DNA of 64,000 bases from Schistocephalus solidus (GCA_017591395.1 WEDG01002567.1:1-64000), one strand, 5' to 3'. Shown: positions 23,901 through 33,964, numbered from the stretch's first letter. The notes: generated by a model from the letters alone, not told the origin. Program-made: numbers and translations.

Positions 23901-26700
23901 ATGCGCAGAAGTCTATATGGAGGAGTTACCCAGTCTAAATTTAGATTTTTGTATACCAATGCTCAGAGTCTCCTATCGAAAGAAGACGAACTCAAAGCAC
24001 TAGTATCAGACCGAACCCCCGATGTCGTTGCCATTACGGAAACGTGGCTCAAAGTCGAAATCGTAGATAGTGAGGTTTTGATAGATGGATACCAACTTTT
24101 TCGAAAAGAACGAGAAAATAGAAAGGGAAGAGGAGTGGCCCAATATGTTAGGACAGGAATCTCGGCAGTCGATCGAGTGCACTCCATCTTCCTTGAATAT
24201 GAATTTCTCTGGATAAAGATTAAAAATTATTGTTCACAAAACCTACAATTCTTGACGATCTACAGACCACCGAACAGCTGATGAGTCCCTCCTCGATTTG
24301 CTCAAGGAAGTAGCAAGTCACCAAGAGGTGCTTATTGCTAGAGATTTCAATGCACCTTTAGTAGACTGGGTAAATCTGACAGTTGATGGTACACCAACTT
24401 CCTTCGGCCACAAGCTAATGGATCTCACTCTCGACCAACTTCTGGTACAGAAGGTTAACATACCAACGAGATTAAGAGAGAACCAGAGAGCAAATTGCCT
24501 GGACCTAGTATTTACGAAGGACTTCTCTAGCATTGATGAAGTGTATTCTATTGCACCCCTCGGTAAGAGTGACCATAGTACGCTGATGTGGGATTAATCA
24601 CTTTATTCTCAGCGCCGGAATGGAACGGAATGCAAGCGAAATATATGGAAGGCTGATTTTAACGCGAGGAGGAAAGAACTGATGTCTATGAGATGGGATT
24701 GTTTGCTTTAAGGGAATCCAGAGGATGACTGGCAATCATTAAAGGAGTCTCACTCGATCTGATTGAACGCTTTTGTCCAGTGAAGGTGCAAATAAAGAAT
24801 AGTCGCCACAACTGGTTAACAAGAGAACTTAACAGGCAGTTAAAGAAGAAGAATAAAAATGGAAGGTATTCAGGGAAACAAGGTCAGCAGAGCATCTCAA
24901 AGAATTTCGTCATCAAAAAAACGCTATAAAAAATGATTCGTCAGGCAAGGAAGCACTAGGAATCAAGAATTATTCAACAGGCTGAATATAAACCAAAGAG
25001 TTTATTCCATTATATCAATAGTCGATTACAAACCAAGGACCCAATAGCAGTACTCATGGATGGGAATGATGTTGAAGTCGTTGAAAATTGCGACAAGGCC
25101 GAGTACTTAGGTCGGTTTTTGCCTCGGTATTCACTAGAGGACCGGAACTTCAGCTTGACCACGTCAATAGTGCTGTTATAGACGCCAGTCCAGTGCTTGA
25201 ATATATACTCTTCTAGGAACCTCTCGTGGAACGAGAACTGCAAAATCTGAAAGAAGCGAAGTCCTCTGGTCCGGACAATATACTGGCCAAGTTCTTGAAA
25301 GAACTGGCCAGCGAACTGTCCAAACCACTAGCGCATATATTTAATTCGTCATTTGAATCAGGGAAACTGCCATCCGAATGGAAGGCAGCAAATATATACC
25401 CCATATACAAGAGTGGTGCTCGATCTAATGTAAACAATTATCGGCATGTCAGCCTTACCCCCATTTGCTGTAAACTAATGGAATAAATAATCAAGAAGGC
25501 AACCATGAAGTTCCTTGAGGAAAACCAAGTACTCTCAGATCTCCAGCATTGATTATGACAGAATAGCTCCTATTTTTCTAGTTTATTACTCTCCACAGAG
25601 CAGTGGACTCGTGCACTGGACGAAAATGGTATGGTTGACGTCATATACACTGATTTCAAAAACACGTTTGAAAGTGTCCGACACAAACGTCTCATCTACA
25701 AATTATCTGAAATTGGCATAAGAGGAATGCTGCTGACATGGATCGCAGAATTCCACACAGGAAGATTGCAAACTGTGTGCGTCGATACCTCAAAGTCAAC
25801 ACCTACTCCGGTTCTAAGTGGTGTCTCTCAAGGCTCGGTATTAGGGCCGTTACTCTTCTTAGTGTACATCAACGACTGTGTCAACGACCTGGATTGCAGC
25901 GCTGTCGTGTTTGCAGATGATATTAAATTGTGGAGGGTCATCAGATATGATTCCGATAGGCACGCACTTCAAGAGGATCTCAACCGTCTTAGCAGCTGGT
26001 CTGCTCGTTGGTTCTTAAATTTTAACTTTGGGAAATGTGTGGTCCTAAGACTGCGTACCAGAAGGACCAGTGAGGAGGTTGATTCCTAACAATACATTCT
26101 CAATGGGCAGCCATTTTCAATTGTCGAGGAACAGAAGGCCCTCGGTGTTCTAATAAACTCCTCACTTAAACCATCTTCACAGTGTTTAAAGGCATCTAAA
26201 CGCGCTACACAAGTCTTATTTGCGCTCAGACGTGGATTTGTGCAGATTGATAAGGAACTCTTCCGAAAAACCTACGGGGCATTTGTTCGATCTCACTTGG
26301 AATATGCCCTCCAGGCCTGGCGTCCGTGGTTTAAGAAGGATGATCTACAGCTGGAACGAGTGCAGGCGAAGGCTACGAAGATGGTCAATAATCTTAGTCA
26401 TCTGTCTTACGAAGCCAGACTGGTTGAACTTGATTTGTTTTTTTTCAATTGCAGGTAACTACGTGGTGACCTCATCTAAACCTACCGGATTGTCAGAGGC
26501 CGAGAGTGTGCCCTAGAATTTGCTGACTTCTTCGAATTGGCTGGGACGGAACATCTGTGGGGTCATCCCTTTAAACTGCAGAGGAAGTTTGTCCACACGT
26601 AAGTCCGCCGGAACGCCTTTTCGCAGAGGGTCGTTTGAGCATGAAACGGACTCCATGACGAGGTGGTCCTTTCAGAAACTGTTGACACATTTAAATTCAA
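23901..26700 (+). pseudogene. LINE ORF2 pseudogene: endonuclease-reverse transcriptase (D)
   Basis: Endonuclease: KFRFLYTNAQSLLSKEDEL, PDVVAITETWL (23901-24281); after a frameshift, ARDFNAPLVDW (24340) and LGKSDHSTLMW (24565-24595). RT: KSSGPDNILAKFLKELA (25258), NNYRHVSLTPICCKLME, a decayed middle, VDVIYTDFKNTFESVRHKRL (25634), SGVSQGSVLGPLLFLVYIND (25820), VVFADDIKLWRVI (25910; catalytic FADD intact). C-terminus LEYALQAWRPWFKKDDLQLE (26298) and SYEARLVELDLFF. Stops near 24281, 24597, 25486 and 26456 break it. The Gly of GDFN is Arg, as at 60840 on the minus strand. Confidence 0.85.
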
Positions 26701-26918
26701 ACTAGATACTCATTTTTTGAGAAAATATTGTAAATATAATGAAGATTGTGTAAGCAATGGCAGCTTGCGCCTGGCCCACACATATCGATGACCCTACATT
26801 TTCATTTGTCAGATTTATCACTGTAAACGTTTGTACTATTGACATTTTTGCATGTGAATAGGGAGCTCAAGGGCAAAAGCCTACTTCCCTCAATAAAGTG
26901 ACTTAAAGTGACTTAAGT

Positions 26919-27872
26919 AAAAACCAATGAAGTCAAGGAGATGAGGCCAGATGCCGAGGGCTTCCAGTTTCACCAGAAGACGTATGTGCAGAACCTTGTC
27001 AAAGGCTTTGCTCAGGTCAAAGTAGATCACAACCACTGACTGCTGCTCATTACGAAGGGAAGTAACGAGGTTCAAAAAAGCTAATTGACACACTTCGCAT
27101 GATCTGATCCCCAAGGTAAAAAACCATATCGTGAGTCGCTTAAGAGCTTATTTTCTAGACAAAAGTCAAGGATTTGATTCAAAATATTTTTTTCAAGAAG
27201 TTTTGCTAGAACCAGGGTTTTGTGAACCCTTCGATAATTATTAACGTCAGAACGAGATCCCGACTTGAAGACAGGAAGAATACTAGATGTCTTCCATGAG
27301 TCACAAAAGTATCTGTTTAGAAGATAAACTGAGAATATATGGCTAAGCAATCGGGGGAAGCTTGGCATTCTCTTAATAACTGAGTTTGGAATACCGTCAG
27401 TCCCTGAAGAGTGCGAGTTTTGTAGACGAATTATTTGCTTACGAATTAGTACTAAGGAGAAATCAATAGTGCTGATTACATTCAATTAGGATGCCTGCAA
27501 CGTTAGAACTGGTTCAGATTCCATCGTAAGATTATTTGCAAAGAACGCACTAAACAGTTCTGCCTTGTCAGAGTCTTCGAGAACGAAGTTCTTGTCTTCG
27601 TTTAGTAATAGAGGAATTTCATAACCTCGTTTAGAGGAGGATCGACGGTGGAACAATTGAGCAACAGATTTTGCAGAGTTTGGCTCACTGAGTGCGCAAG
27701 ATTCCCTCTGTCTGTCACGTGCAAGACGAATCTTAGAGGCTTATTCAAAAATCTCTGCGATCCTTAGATGCACAGATAACGAACTAGTATATTGATCTTT
27801 CAACTGCTACCTCAATTTCTTTAGTCGTAGCAAAAGAAAGTGAGGAACGGTGGATTCCGAAACGCATCTGAC
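26919..27872 (-). mobile_element. Family B LINE, minus strand, 5' half of split copy
   Basis: RT N-terminus and linker on the minus strand: 27485-27081 (STIDFSLVLIRKQIIRLQNS, VFKSGSRSDVNNYRRVHKT) and 27114-26890 (LSKAFDKVLHIRLLVKLEAL, LLDFIGFYL). It begins at 27872 in the end of the endonuclease domain (5' truncation) and stops at 26919 at CATTGGTTTTTAC, the base before the point where 21893 continues. A truncated 3' end is explained by the D insertion. Its 5' side abuts EnSpm copy 1 coding sequence. Confidence 0.85.
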
Positions 27873-28379
27873 CTCTTCCTCTAGATCGTCATATGACGAC
27901 TCGGACTCAGAGATTTCCTCTGCCGATGAGGAGATAAGTTGGATGTCAGGTATATCTGACGTGGCTGCAAACAACTGTTCAAGCATACCTACAATTGAAA
28001 AGGAACCAACGGTTCGAGGGGCTATGAGTTCATTGGCAATACGCTCGCGTATACCATTGATTCATCGGCAATGGGCAGTGGTGAGTACAGCCATTTACGA
28101 CTTGTTAAACAGTTAACTAAGCAGTTTCGAGACCCTACCAGGCGTCTAATAGGCAATAATGTTGTAACGTATTTAGCTTTTTTAGTTATTTTACATTCCT
28201 AATCCCTTGTTTTCCTGTAGGGTTGTAGCTCATTATGTCTGACGATTGAATTCATACTGGACGTCCAAGAAGGAACACGAAAAGTCCAATAGATCTACAT
28301 GTTTATGTCACAAACTTGCCCTCCGTCTCATCCTCATCGGTTTGCAGAACAATTACCACCGTTACCGCTGTTTTAGGAC

Positions 28380-29140
28380 AATTCATTGGAAAGCAGTGAT
28401 TTAAGTAAAACACTGCCTATCGCACAGTCTCGCTCCTTAAAAGACAATTTTCGTAGACGGCAGTAGGCGCCACCGGAAAAGGTGACGTGGTCACAGAACC
28501 AAACACCAAAGGTACTCATCAGGCAGAGCTTACCATCGATGGTACATGCAGTGCCATACACAAGAATTGCGCCATTTGCATGACCTGAAGGTAGAGGTGG
28601 CTGCATTGCGGCGACTTCTGGAGGAACGTTTGGTGATATCCGCCACCCAAGCACCCCAACCGTCGTCAAAAAGTCAAACATGTAAACCAATTTTGCCCCT
28701 TGATGGACTAGACGCCTTAACCGAAGACGTCGCAGAAAAATCCTGCAGGGAGAAATTGGTAGGTAGCCTGCACATTATTAACCATCTTACAAGGTAACGT
28801 ATTTAGCTTCCTTTGATGGCGATAGTGTCAGCAGTTTTGCTGATTGCATATTTTCTGCCCTTTTTGCTGGCAAGGTTACCTACAACTTGACTTTCTACGG
28901 TAGGCACCAAGACAAAGTGGCCTTTTTTGCTTCCCCTCTCTAGGCTGTTATTCTGGGTAAGTAAAAGCTCATTAATTACTTAATCATGTTGCCACAGAGG
29001 TTTTTAATAGGTGGAATAATCCACAAAAAGCCGACAAATTACAGCTGAAGAGGGCTTTAAAGAATGCCTTTAAGAAGGCATACGATCGACTACACAAAAG
29101 GGACCTTAAGGCTACCCTCGCGAAGAGTCTTGACGGTTAG
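28380..29140 (+). pseudogene. EnSpm accessory gene, DUF4806-like (copy 1)
   Basis: Exon pieces: a coiled coil ([20 protein letters not shown] at 28552-28610), [20 protein letters not shown] (28700-28760), a helix-rich block (SSFADCIFSALFAGKVTYNL, FYGRHQDKVAFFA at 28826-28930), then a 42-nt GT-AG intron (28956-28997). The last exon ends at TAG 29138-29140 (NNPQKADKLQLKRALKNAFK and KKAYDRLHKRDLKA). The pattern (an L-x-x-L helix pair, a short R-I-x-x-L-F block, a K-G-K-x-A-F block, and a final basic helix) resembles DUF4806. Frame breaks near 28797. Role unknown; probably helps the transposase. Homologous copies at 42345-43287 and 32640-33200. Confidence 0.5.
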
Positions 29141-29569
29141 TCAAATTTGTTAACATTGTCTTCAACAATTGCCTGCATTAAAAATCAAGCTGATTATGAT
29201 GCTTTTAAAATTAGCATTTCAAAGTCCATTGTGTACTCACACACAGACTAAATTCACTGCCTTTGAATTTTAGAAGGGAGATCCATTGAACCGGCGGACG
29301 GATTACCGGGTCCCTCCATACCGGATTAGTCCAGTGACTTCAATTGCGGACAGATTTCAGACTTATTTTTGTATACCTTAATTTTTAACAATTTTTTAAA
29401 CAAAATATACTTTACTTTCTTGCTCGGTATTACGAGATTCACCTTATCATTGGTAGAAATTGTCTCAGAATGTAATAGGGGTCATTTTTAAAGCGTTTAC
29501 CTAGTTAAGGGGTCTACAGAAAGTGAAAGGGGTTCCGCTGCGTGGTTGACAAATGAGATACGAATTTTT

Positions 29570-29670
29570 CGGATCCGATTTGCGTACGAATTAGGCGGTC
29601 ATGGTAGTATCCGATTCGCCTCCGAACATTCGTACGGTCGTATCCGATTTGCGTCCGATTCGCATACGAA
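29570..29670 (+). repeat. Subterminal CCGATT/CGTACGAATT repeat cluster
   Basis: Five to six short units of the form ATCCGATTTGCGTACGAATT occur within about 100 bp, in direct and inverted order (ATTCGTACG and CGTACGAAT). Clustered short repeats near the ends are typical of CACTA elements, where the transposase or its partner binds. Only a trace is seen in copy 3 (GACATACGA at 44730). Confidence 0.5.
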
Positions 29671-29690
29671 TTGTTATTAGGGTATTAGAA

Positions 29691-30540
29691 AAAGTAATAG
29701 CCTAACTGAAATTTAAAAAAAAACCAAAACATATTTCTCACATAATAATACAGATATATTTTTAAATAAAATAGGACACTTTTCAAACCAGTTCTTTGAT
29801 AGAGAATTTGAATTGAAAGAGATCTGACGCCACTAGCCACCGGAAATCTCATGTTCTTAATTGAAAAATACGCTTATAGATATTATGAACACAATAACTA
29901 CATATACATTTGCCTGAAGTCTATACCTAAGTCATAAAATTCCTGCAATTCTTTCCATATCATTAAGCCATGATTTGACCTACCCGACACAAAAAAATAA
30001 GTTTGGCAACAATTATTAACATAAATTTAATAAACCTATAAATATCTGACGCCAATAATTACAGGATCAACATCATGTTAGAAACACACAATTTTTTTGC
30101 ATTTGGTATAAACACACCATAAGCATAAATATTTAGAATTTATATTTTATTTGGTTTATATTTGTTATATTTGGTTATATTTGGTTAATATCTTCCTTTC
30201 TTATCAAAGCCATCAGTTGGCCCACCAGACAAATAATTTCAGCGACAAATATTGACATCATTGCATAAGCATCCCATGATAATAAATTTCCGTCTTTCTT
30301 TTCTTATTAAAGCCATAAGTTGAATTTTCTGACACAAAACATAATTTCAGATAAAACTTCTACCATTAATTCAATAAACCCTATAGAGATCTCATTACAA
30401 CAATTCCCTGATCAACACCAGGTTAAAAACAAACAATTTATTTATTTTGCATATTGCATAAACACAGTTAATGTATAAACGTACCATAATCATAAATATT
30501 TAATCTCTTCCTTCCTTATCTGATCACAGCCATCATGATG
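29691..30540 (+). repeat. AT-rich degenerate tandem repeats, 5' subterminal region of EnSpm copy 2
   Basis: The landmark AAGCCAT(C/A)AGTTG recurs at about 29966, 30213, 30308 and 30527. It is followed each time by CAGACA, ATAATTTCAG and, in the long units, CCTATAGAGATCT and GATCAACACCAG. The spacings are about 247, 95 and 219 bp, so long and short units alternate. The same array occurs at 33965-34440 ahead of copy 3. Confidence 0.65.
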
Positions 30541-30574
30541 GCTGGCCTATTGGTTCAACAAACTGGGGAAGTAA

Positions 30575-31817
30575 TTAAAGTTAAGTGCTCCAATGTGATA
30601 TGCGACTCACCAGCTCGCTCATATGTCTGTCAGGTGAAAGCCCACAATGGACACTATGGATGCGACAGGTAAATCGTTTGGTAAACGTAATTGAAAACGT
30701 TAGGTGCTGTCATGTTGGAATTTCTATTGCTAACCGCATGACGTTCCCCGTGTATAGCGGGCGTCTTCGCGATGACTGTTCATTTCGATCACGGAAGCAG
30801 GTACTCCACCACAGAGGCATACCGCCTTACGAAGAGTTACCTATCGACATGGTTATTAGCTTCCCAATGGACTACATGCACCTTGTTTGCTTGGGTGCAA
30901 TGCGGAAGTTACTTCATCTGTGGAGATTGTGTGTAAGGAGGTTTTCTCCAGCACTCGATGACCTCATTAAAAAATGCAGCCAGTGCTTGCCGATGGAATT
31001 TTCATGCAAGTGTAGAACATTAGATGTTCTTGAGTTTTGGAAGGCTGCATAATTTCGTCAATTTTTGCTGTACATAGGCCCCGTTGTTTTGAAACCATAT
31101 CTTGACAATGACCGTTATATGCATTTTTTGCAGTTTTCAGTTGCAGTATATATTTTTTGTCATCCTATTTTTCATAAGACCTGGTTTGATTTTGCCCGCA
31201 TTTTGTTAAATAACTTTGTTTCCGATTTCGCTATATTGTACAGTGATGCGGAGATTGTATATGATATTCATTGTTTAGTTCATCTTCACGAAGATGTGAG
31301 TCGGTTTGGAGTGTTGGGTAATTTTTATGCCTTTCCTTTTGAATCCTTTTTACAAATCATTCGTAATTCGATTAAGGGGTCAACAAACGTAGCTGCACAG
31401 GTGTACAGGCGATTTTCAGAAATACGTATGCCTGAGTTGCCATCGTGCCCCATGCTTTTGGACGACGATGAGGGTGTACCACGATATTTACAGCTACCTC
31501 GCAGCTCACCTGCCATCTTCCACTACGGCTACGTGCTGTCGACGGACGCGCCAGACAACGTGGTACTCATCGGTGGCAGACCGTGCGTTCTGACATCGAT
31601 TACCGCTAACGGAATACAGTACCGTCCGTTTGTTGACTGCTGTGACTTTTTAACAACATCCATTTCTTCTTCCAGCCTTTTCATGTTTTAAGCCTCAACT
31701 TTGGCAACTAGTCCTTTGACTGCAACCCTTTCTGACATTATATGTACATATGTTACTTTTAACATTGATGATCACTTTATTTTCATTCCCTTGTTGCACA
31801 CGTTCCAAAAACAATGA
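30575..31817 (+). pseudogene. EnSpm/CACTA tnp2-like transposase, core and C-terminus (copy 2)
   Basis: Catalyses cut-and-paste transposition of the element in the nucleus. Exon 1 (about 30575-30668) has CDSPARSYVCQVKAHNGHYG and a Cys. A 35-nt GT-AG intron (30669-30703) separates it from exon 2; joining restores CDRC, the CX2C signature of this family (other animal copies read YGCERC). Exon 2 carries IDMVISFPMDYMHLVCLGAM, LEFWKAA, a TAA at 31050-31052 where Glu is usual, FRQFLLYIGPVVLK, DIHCLVHLHEDVSRFG, AFPFESFLQ, and a TAA at 31689-31691. The frame then continues as ATLSDIICTYV and IPLLHTFQKQ to TGA 31815-31817. Two nonsense codons make it a recent-looking pseudogene. Confidence 0.75.
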
Positions 31818-31928
31818 ATGTTTTCAAACGGTTTTTTCACTTGTATTTTTCAAAGTTTTCCATATACACTTTTGAATAAGATTTTAATACATTATGATTT
31901 GCTTTTAACTCATGTATGATGTTGTAGC

Positions 31929-33200
31929 TGTACTGCGTCGTGGAATTCATCAATTATAAAAGCGTGGCCGCTGTGGCCAAAGCTGGGTTCGTCAATGAAC
32001 ACTGCGTTATGTGGCCTAAAAACGCAAAGCAACGTGAATATTTGTTGCAGAATAACATGCAGCCACCTGCCAACACAAAAGTGTACGCACTTAGGGTCCT
32101 TAAAGAAAACTTGACCCTTGAAAAGGCTAAAAAATTGAAAAAAAGCTGAAGAGACAGATGATCTCTCTAGCTCCGAGCCCCCAGTACTAGGCAGGGGCTA
32201 CAGTAGGAAGTAAGTTTCAAATGCTATTCATCTGTCCATATAGATATCAACAACAACTCACTTCGTCCTTGGAAGATGAGGACGATCTCATTCGCCGCCC
32301 ATTGGCACCAGAACGGAGGCTAGCTGGCTGGACGATGACACGACCTATATTGCAGTAAGAACCTTTGGAAATATTATTTTAGACCTAAAAGGCCCATGCC
32401 TATTTCCCTCAATAAATTGAATGATGAAAACCAACCGGAGACCATCACAACCAGCCCAGCCGTCCACTTATCAGTAGGCTTTTTTTACTAATGTGTAACA
32501 TGACCAACCCGTAGATGTGTGTTATACGTTGAAAAACGAACTACGAAAAGAGTTTGATTCTAAACGGTAATATTTTTCGGAACGTTGTAACCAATCAACT
32601 AGGAAAAGAGTTGATTATATTACTGAGCATATTTTTAGCAATATGGAACAACAAACTGCTTTTTTGAAAGAAATACTGAAGGAAGTCCTGGCGACGGCTG
32701 TGCCCACCACGACTAGCCAGTCCACTTGTCGTCTACCCCTATGCACAGAGGACGCATACAATGAGTTAATTGGAGGAATGAGTAGAACACCTGACTATGC
32801 CGATGAGGTGGTTTGGATATAATTTTTTTCAAAAAGTCATTGGTGATTTGTAGATAGAAAGGCTCTCTGTTGTAGGTGGAAGAAATGAAAAAGAATTCGT
32901 CCGCAATCTATTAACATGTATTATTGGACCACCCCTGTGCATCAAGTTCTGCTGGGGTGGATCCAGTTAAAAGCGGTCATTTATTGGCTGCCCCCTATAT
33001 ACATTGTTTACTGGTAGGACATAACGTTTTTCTAAGGTCTGCAGAGGCCCTAAAGCGACATATCACCTTCAATAACTGATCTGCCGAAGTTATTCGCAGA
33101 ACAGCAATTGACTGGTTCCATGGGGCCAGAGACAGGTATGGTGGGAGAGCAAAAACGCCGGGAGGCAACTGAGAAGGTAAAAAGTACTCCATTGAATTAA
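31929..33200 (+). pseudogene. EnSpm accessory gene, DUF4806-like (copy 2), multi-exon
   Basis: Follows the transposase by about 110 bp. Exon 1 after a TAG acceptor (31927): YCVVEFINYKSVAAVAKAGF, MWPKNAKQREYLL, YALRVLKENLTLEKAKKLKK, then EETDDLSSSEPP after a frameshift. Likely intron 32209-32243 (about 35 nt). Next SLEDEDDLIRRPLAPERRL. A later exon starts near 32643 (EQQTAFLKEILKEVL, DAYNELIGGM, DYADE), with an intron at 32808-32853 (46 nt). Then IERLSVVGGRNEKEFVRNLL, where VGG plus RNLL matches the LGG-x-RRIL element of DUF4806. A stop follows CWGGSS, then EVIRRTAIDWFHGARDRYGG. No known biochemical activity; co-occurrence with the transposase suggests an accessory DNA- or protein-binding role. 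Confidence 0.45.
32365..32422 (+). repeat. Short LINE 3'-end-like segment inside the accessory gene
   Basis: The run CCTAAAAGGCCCATGCCTAT with TTCCCTCAATAAATTGAATGA resembles the family D 3' terminus (26871-26900: GGGCAAAAGCCTACTTCCCT, CAATAAAGTGAC). Only about 55 bp, so this may be an extremely truncated insertion in an intron, or chance. Confidence 0.35.
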
Positions 33201-33540
33201 TCCAGCATAATTTTTTTCAGCTTCCATAATGCCCCACCACTAGTCCACATTGTGCAATAAAGTCTGCGTCCGATGACATGGTAATTATCTCAACGTATTC
33301 ACACTTTTACGCATTTAAGGTTTATACGTTATTAATTAACCGGTATTTTTTTGTTAATCCTGACTATGATTTATAACCTTTCATAATGTTCACCATGGTA
33401 ACCATCATATTTTTTTAATTTTAGGAAACACCATCGGATAAGGGCAGCCATGTAGACCCACAATGACAAAATTTACCCAATGCCTGTTCATATGTTATTA
33501 CATTATTTTTTATAATAAAATACTTTGCTTATTTCATCTG

Positions 33541-33690
33541 CACATTTCCTATATCATGCGTGAGTGGGTACATCGCAGGAATGGCTTGAATGGATCCAAA
33601 CGGAAGCTATCTTAATTGTATACAATTTGGCCGTTAATAGAACAATAATTAGGGGTACATAAGAAGTGGTCGATTATGACGGGGAAGGCT
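33541..33690. other. Spacer, nothing recognised
   Basis: AT-rich sequence between the presumed end of EnSpm copy 2 and a hAT fragment; no gene, repeat or fold supported. Confidence 0.35.
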
Positions 33691-33848
33691 ATGTGCCGTA
33701 CGCGTACGGCATTAAGGAAAGGGGGCTGCTACTGCGAGAAAAACGTGGGGTCCTGCTGCGCAAAATTTTCCAGATCGCAGTAATCAGCCTCTGCAGCTTA
33801 GCGCATGTGCTTGAAAATGCGGTGTTTGAGAGTTTAAGCACACCGTCG
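33691..33848 (-). pseudogene. hAT transposase fragment
   Basis: The stretch 33776-33842 is nearly identical to 35409-35473. Read on the minus strand in the hAT frame it gives KHRIFKHM and AAEADYCDL, i.e. the segment just before the YGDLLYQTEVCWL motif of the larger copy. It then diverges (ENFAQQDPTFFSQ). No termini can be identified. Confidence 0.5.
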
Positions 33849-33854
33849 AATTTG

Positions 33855-33955
33855 CCCCGCCTGGCCCCGCCATTTTGCCCCACCTAGCCCCCTTATAGCC
33901 CCGCCTGGCCTCCTGGGCCAGAGGGGGCTAGGCGGGGCTGGTGCTGGTAGGGCAG
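33855..33955. repeat. GC-rich palindromic segment
   Basis: The most GC-rich 100 bp of the window. AGCCCCGCCT (33897-33906) pairs with AGGCGGGGCT (33930-33939), and CTGGCC (33905-33910) pairs with GGCCAG (33916-33921); related C-rich repeats GCCCCGCCTGGCCCCGCC lie to the left. It would form a strong hairpin. It sits between two EnSpm copies and belongs to no family that I can name. Confidence 0.55.
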
Positions 33956-33964
33956 TTTACCTAT

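Larger units (their letters stand above)
21894..26918 (+). mobile_element. Family D LINE, full length, nested in a B copy
   Basis: 5' UTR (21894-22310; its CTCAGTGTAGAAGACACG at 21976 recurs at 48358), ORF1 (about 22312-23740), ORF2 (23900-26700), 3' UTR and an AGTGACTTA repeat tail at 26895-26918. It separates two parts of one minus-strand B element that join exactly when D is removed. AAGT on both sides may be a 4-bp target-site duplication. Decayed by stops. Confidence 0.85.
27873..29690 (+). mobile_element. EnSpm/CACTA-like DNA transposon, copy 1, internally deleted
   Basis: Contains the transposase N-terminus (27873-28110: [30 protein letters not shown]), loses the transposase core, and continues with the accessory gene (28300-29140) and a 3' subterminal repeat region (29570-29670). 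Compared with the copy at 34486-34800 it lacks about 110 bp after ATTCATC. It then jumps at about 28180 from the exon end to the intron CCTAATCCCTTGTTTTCCTG that precedes the accessory gene (40000 in copy 3). This is the form of a non-autonomous derivative. Confidence 0.65.
30541..33540 (+). mobile_element. EnSpm/CACTA-like DNA transposon, copy 2 (transposase core and accessory gene)
   Basis: Starts directly after the AT-rich repeats with the middle of the transposase (the N-terminal third is missing compared with 34454-35100), then carries the accessory gene. No diagnostic CACTA termini or 3-bp target duplications could be read. The right end is uncertain: coding similarity stops near 33250 and AT-rich sequence follows. 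Confidence 0.6.

Noticed and set aside
24277..24300. CTGATGAGTCC, resembling a hammerhead ribozyme core
   Set aside because: It lies in the endonuclease reading frame (DESLLDLL) and no GAAA core or closing stems are found nearby.
29825..29840. CACTAGCCACCGG as a CACTA terminus
   Set aside because: No matching inverted end or 3-bp duplication could be found; a CACTA pentamer alone is frequent.
32995..33192. 65-codon minus-strand frame
   Set aside because: Antisense of the accessory-gene exon reading EVIRRTAIDWFHGARDRYGG on the plus strand.
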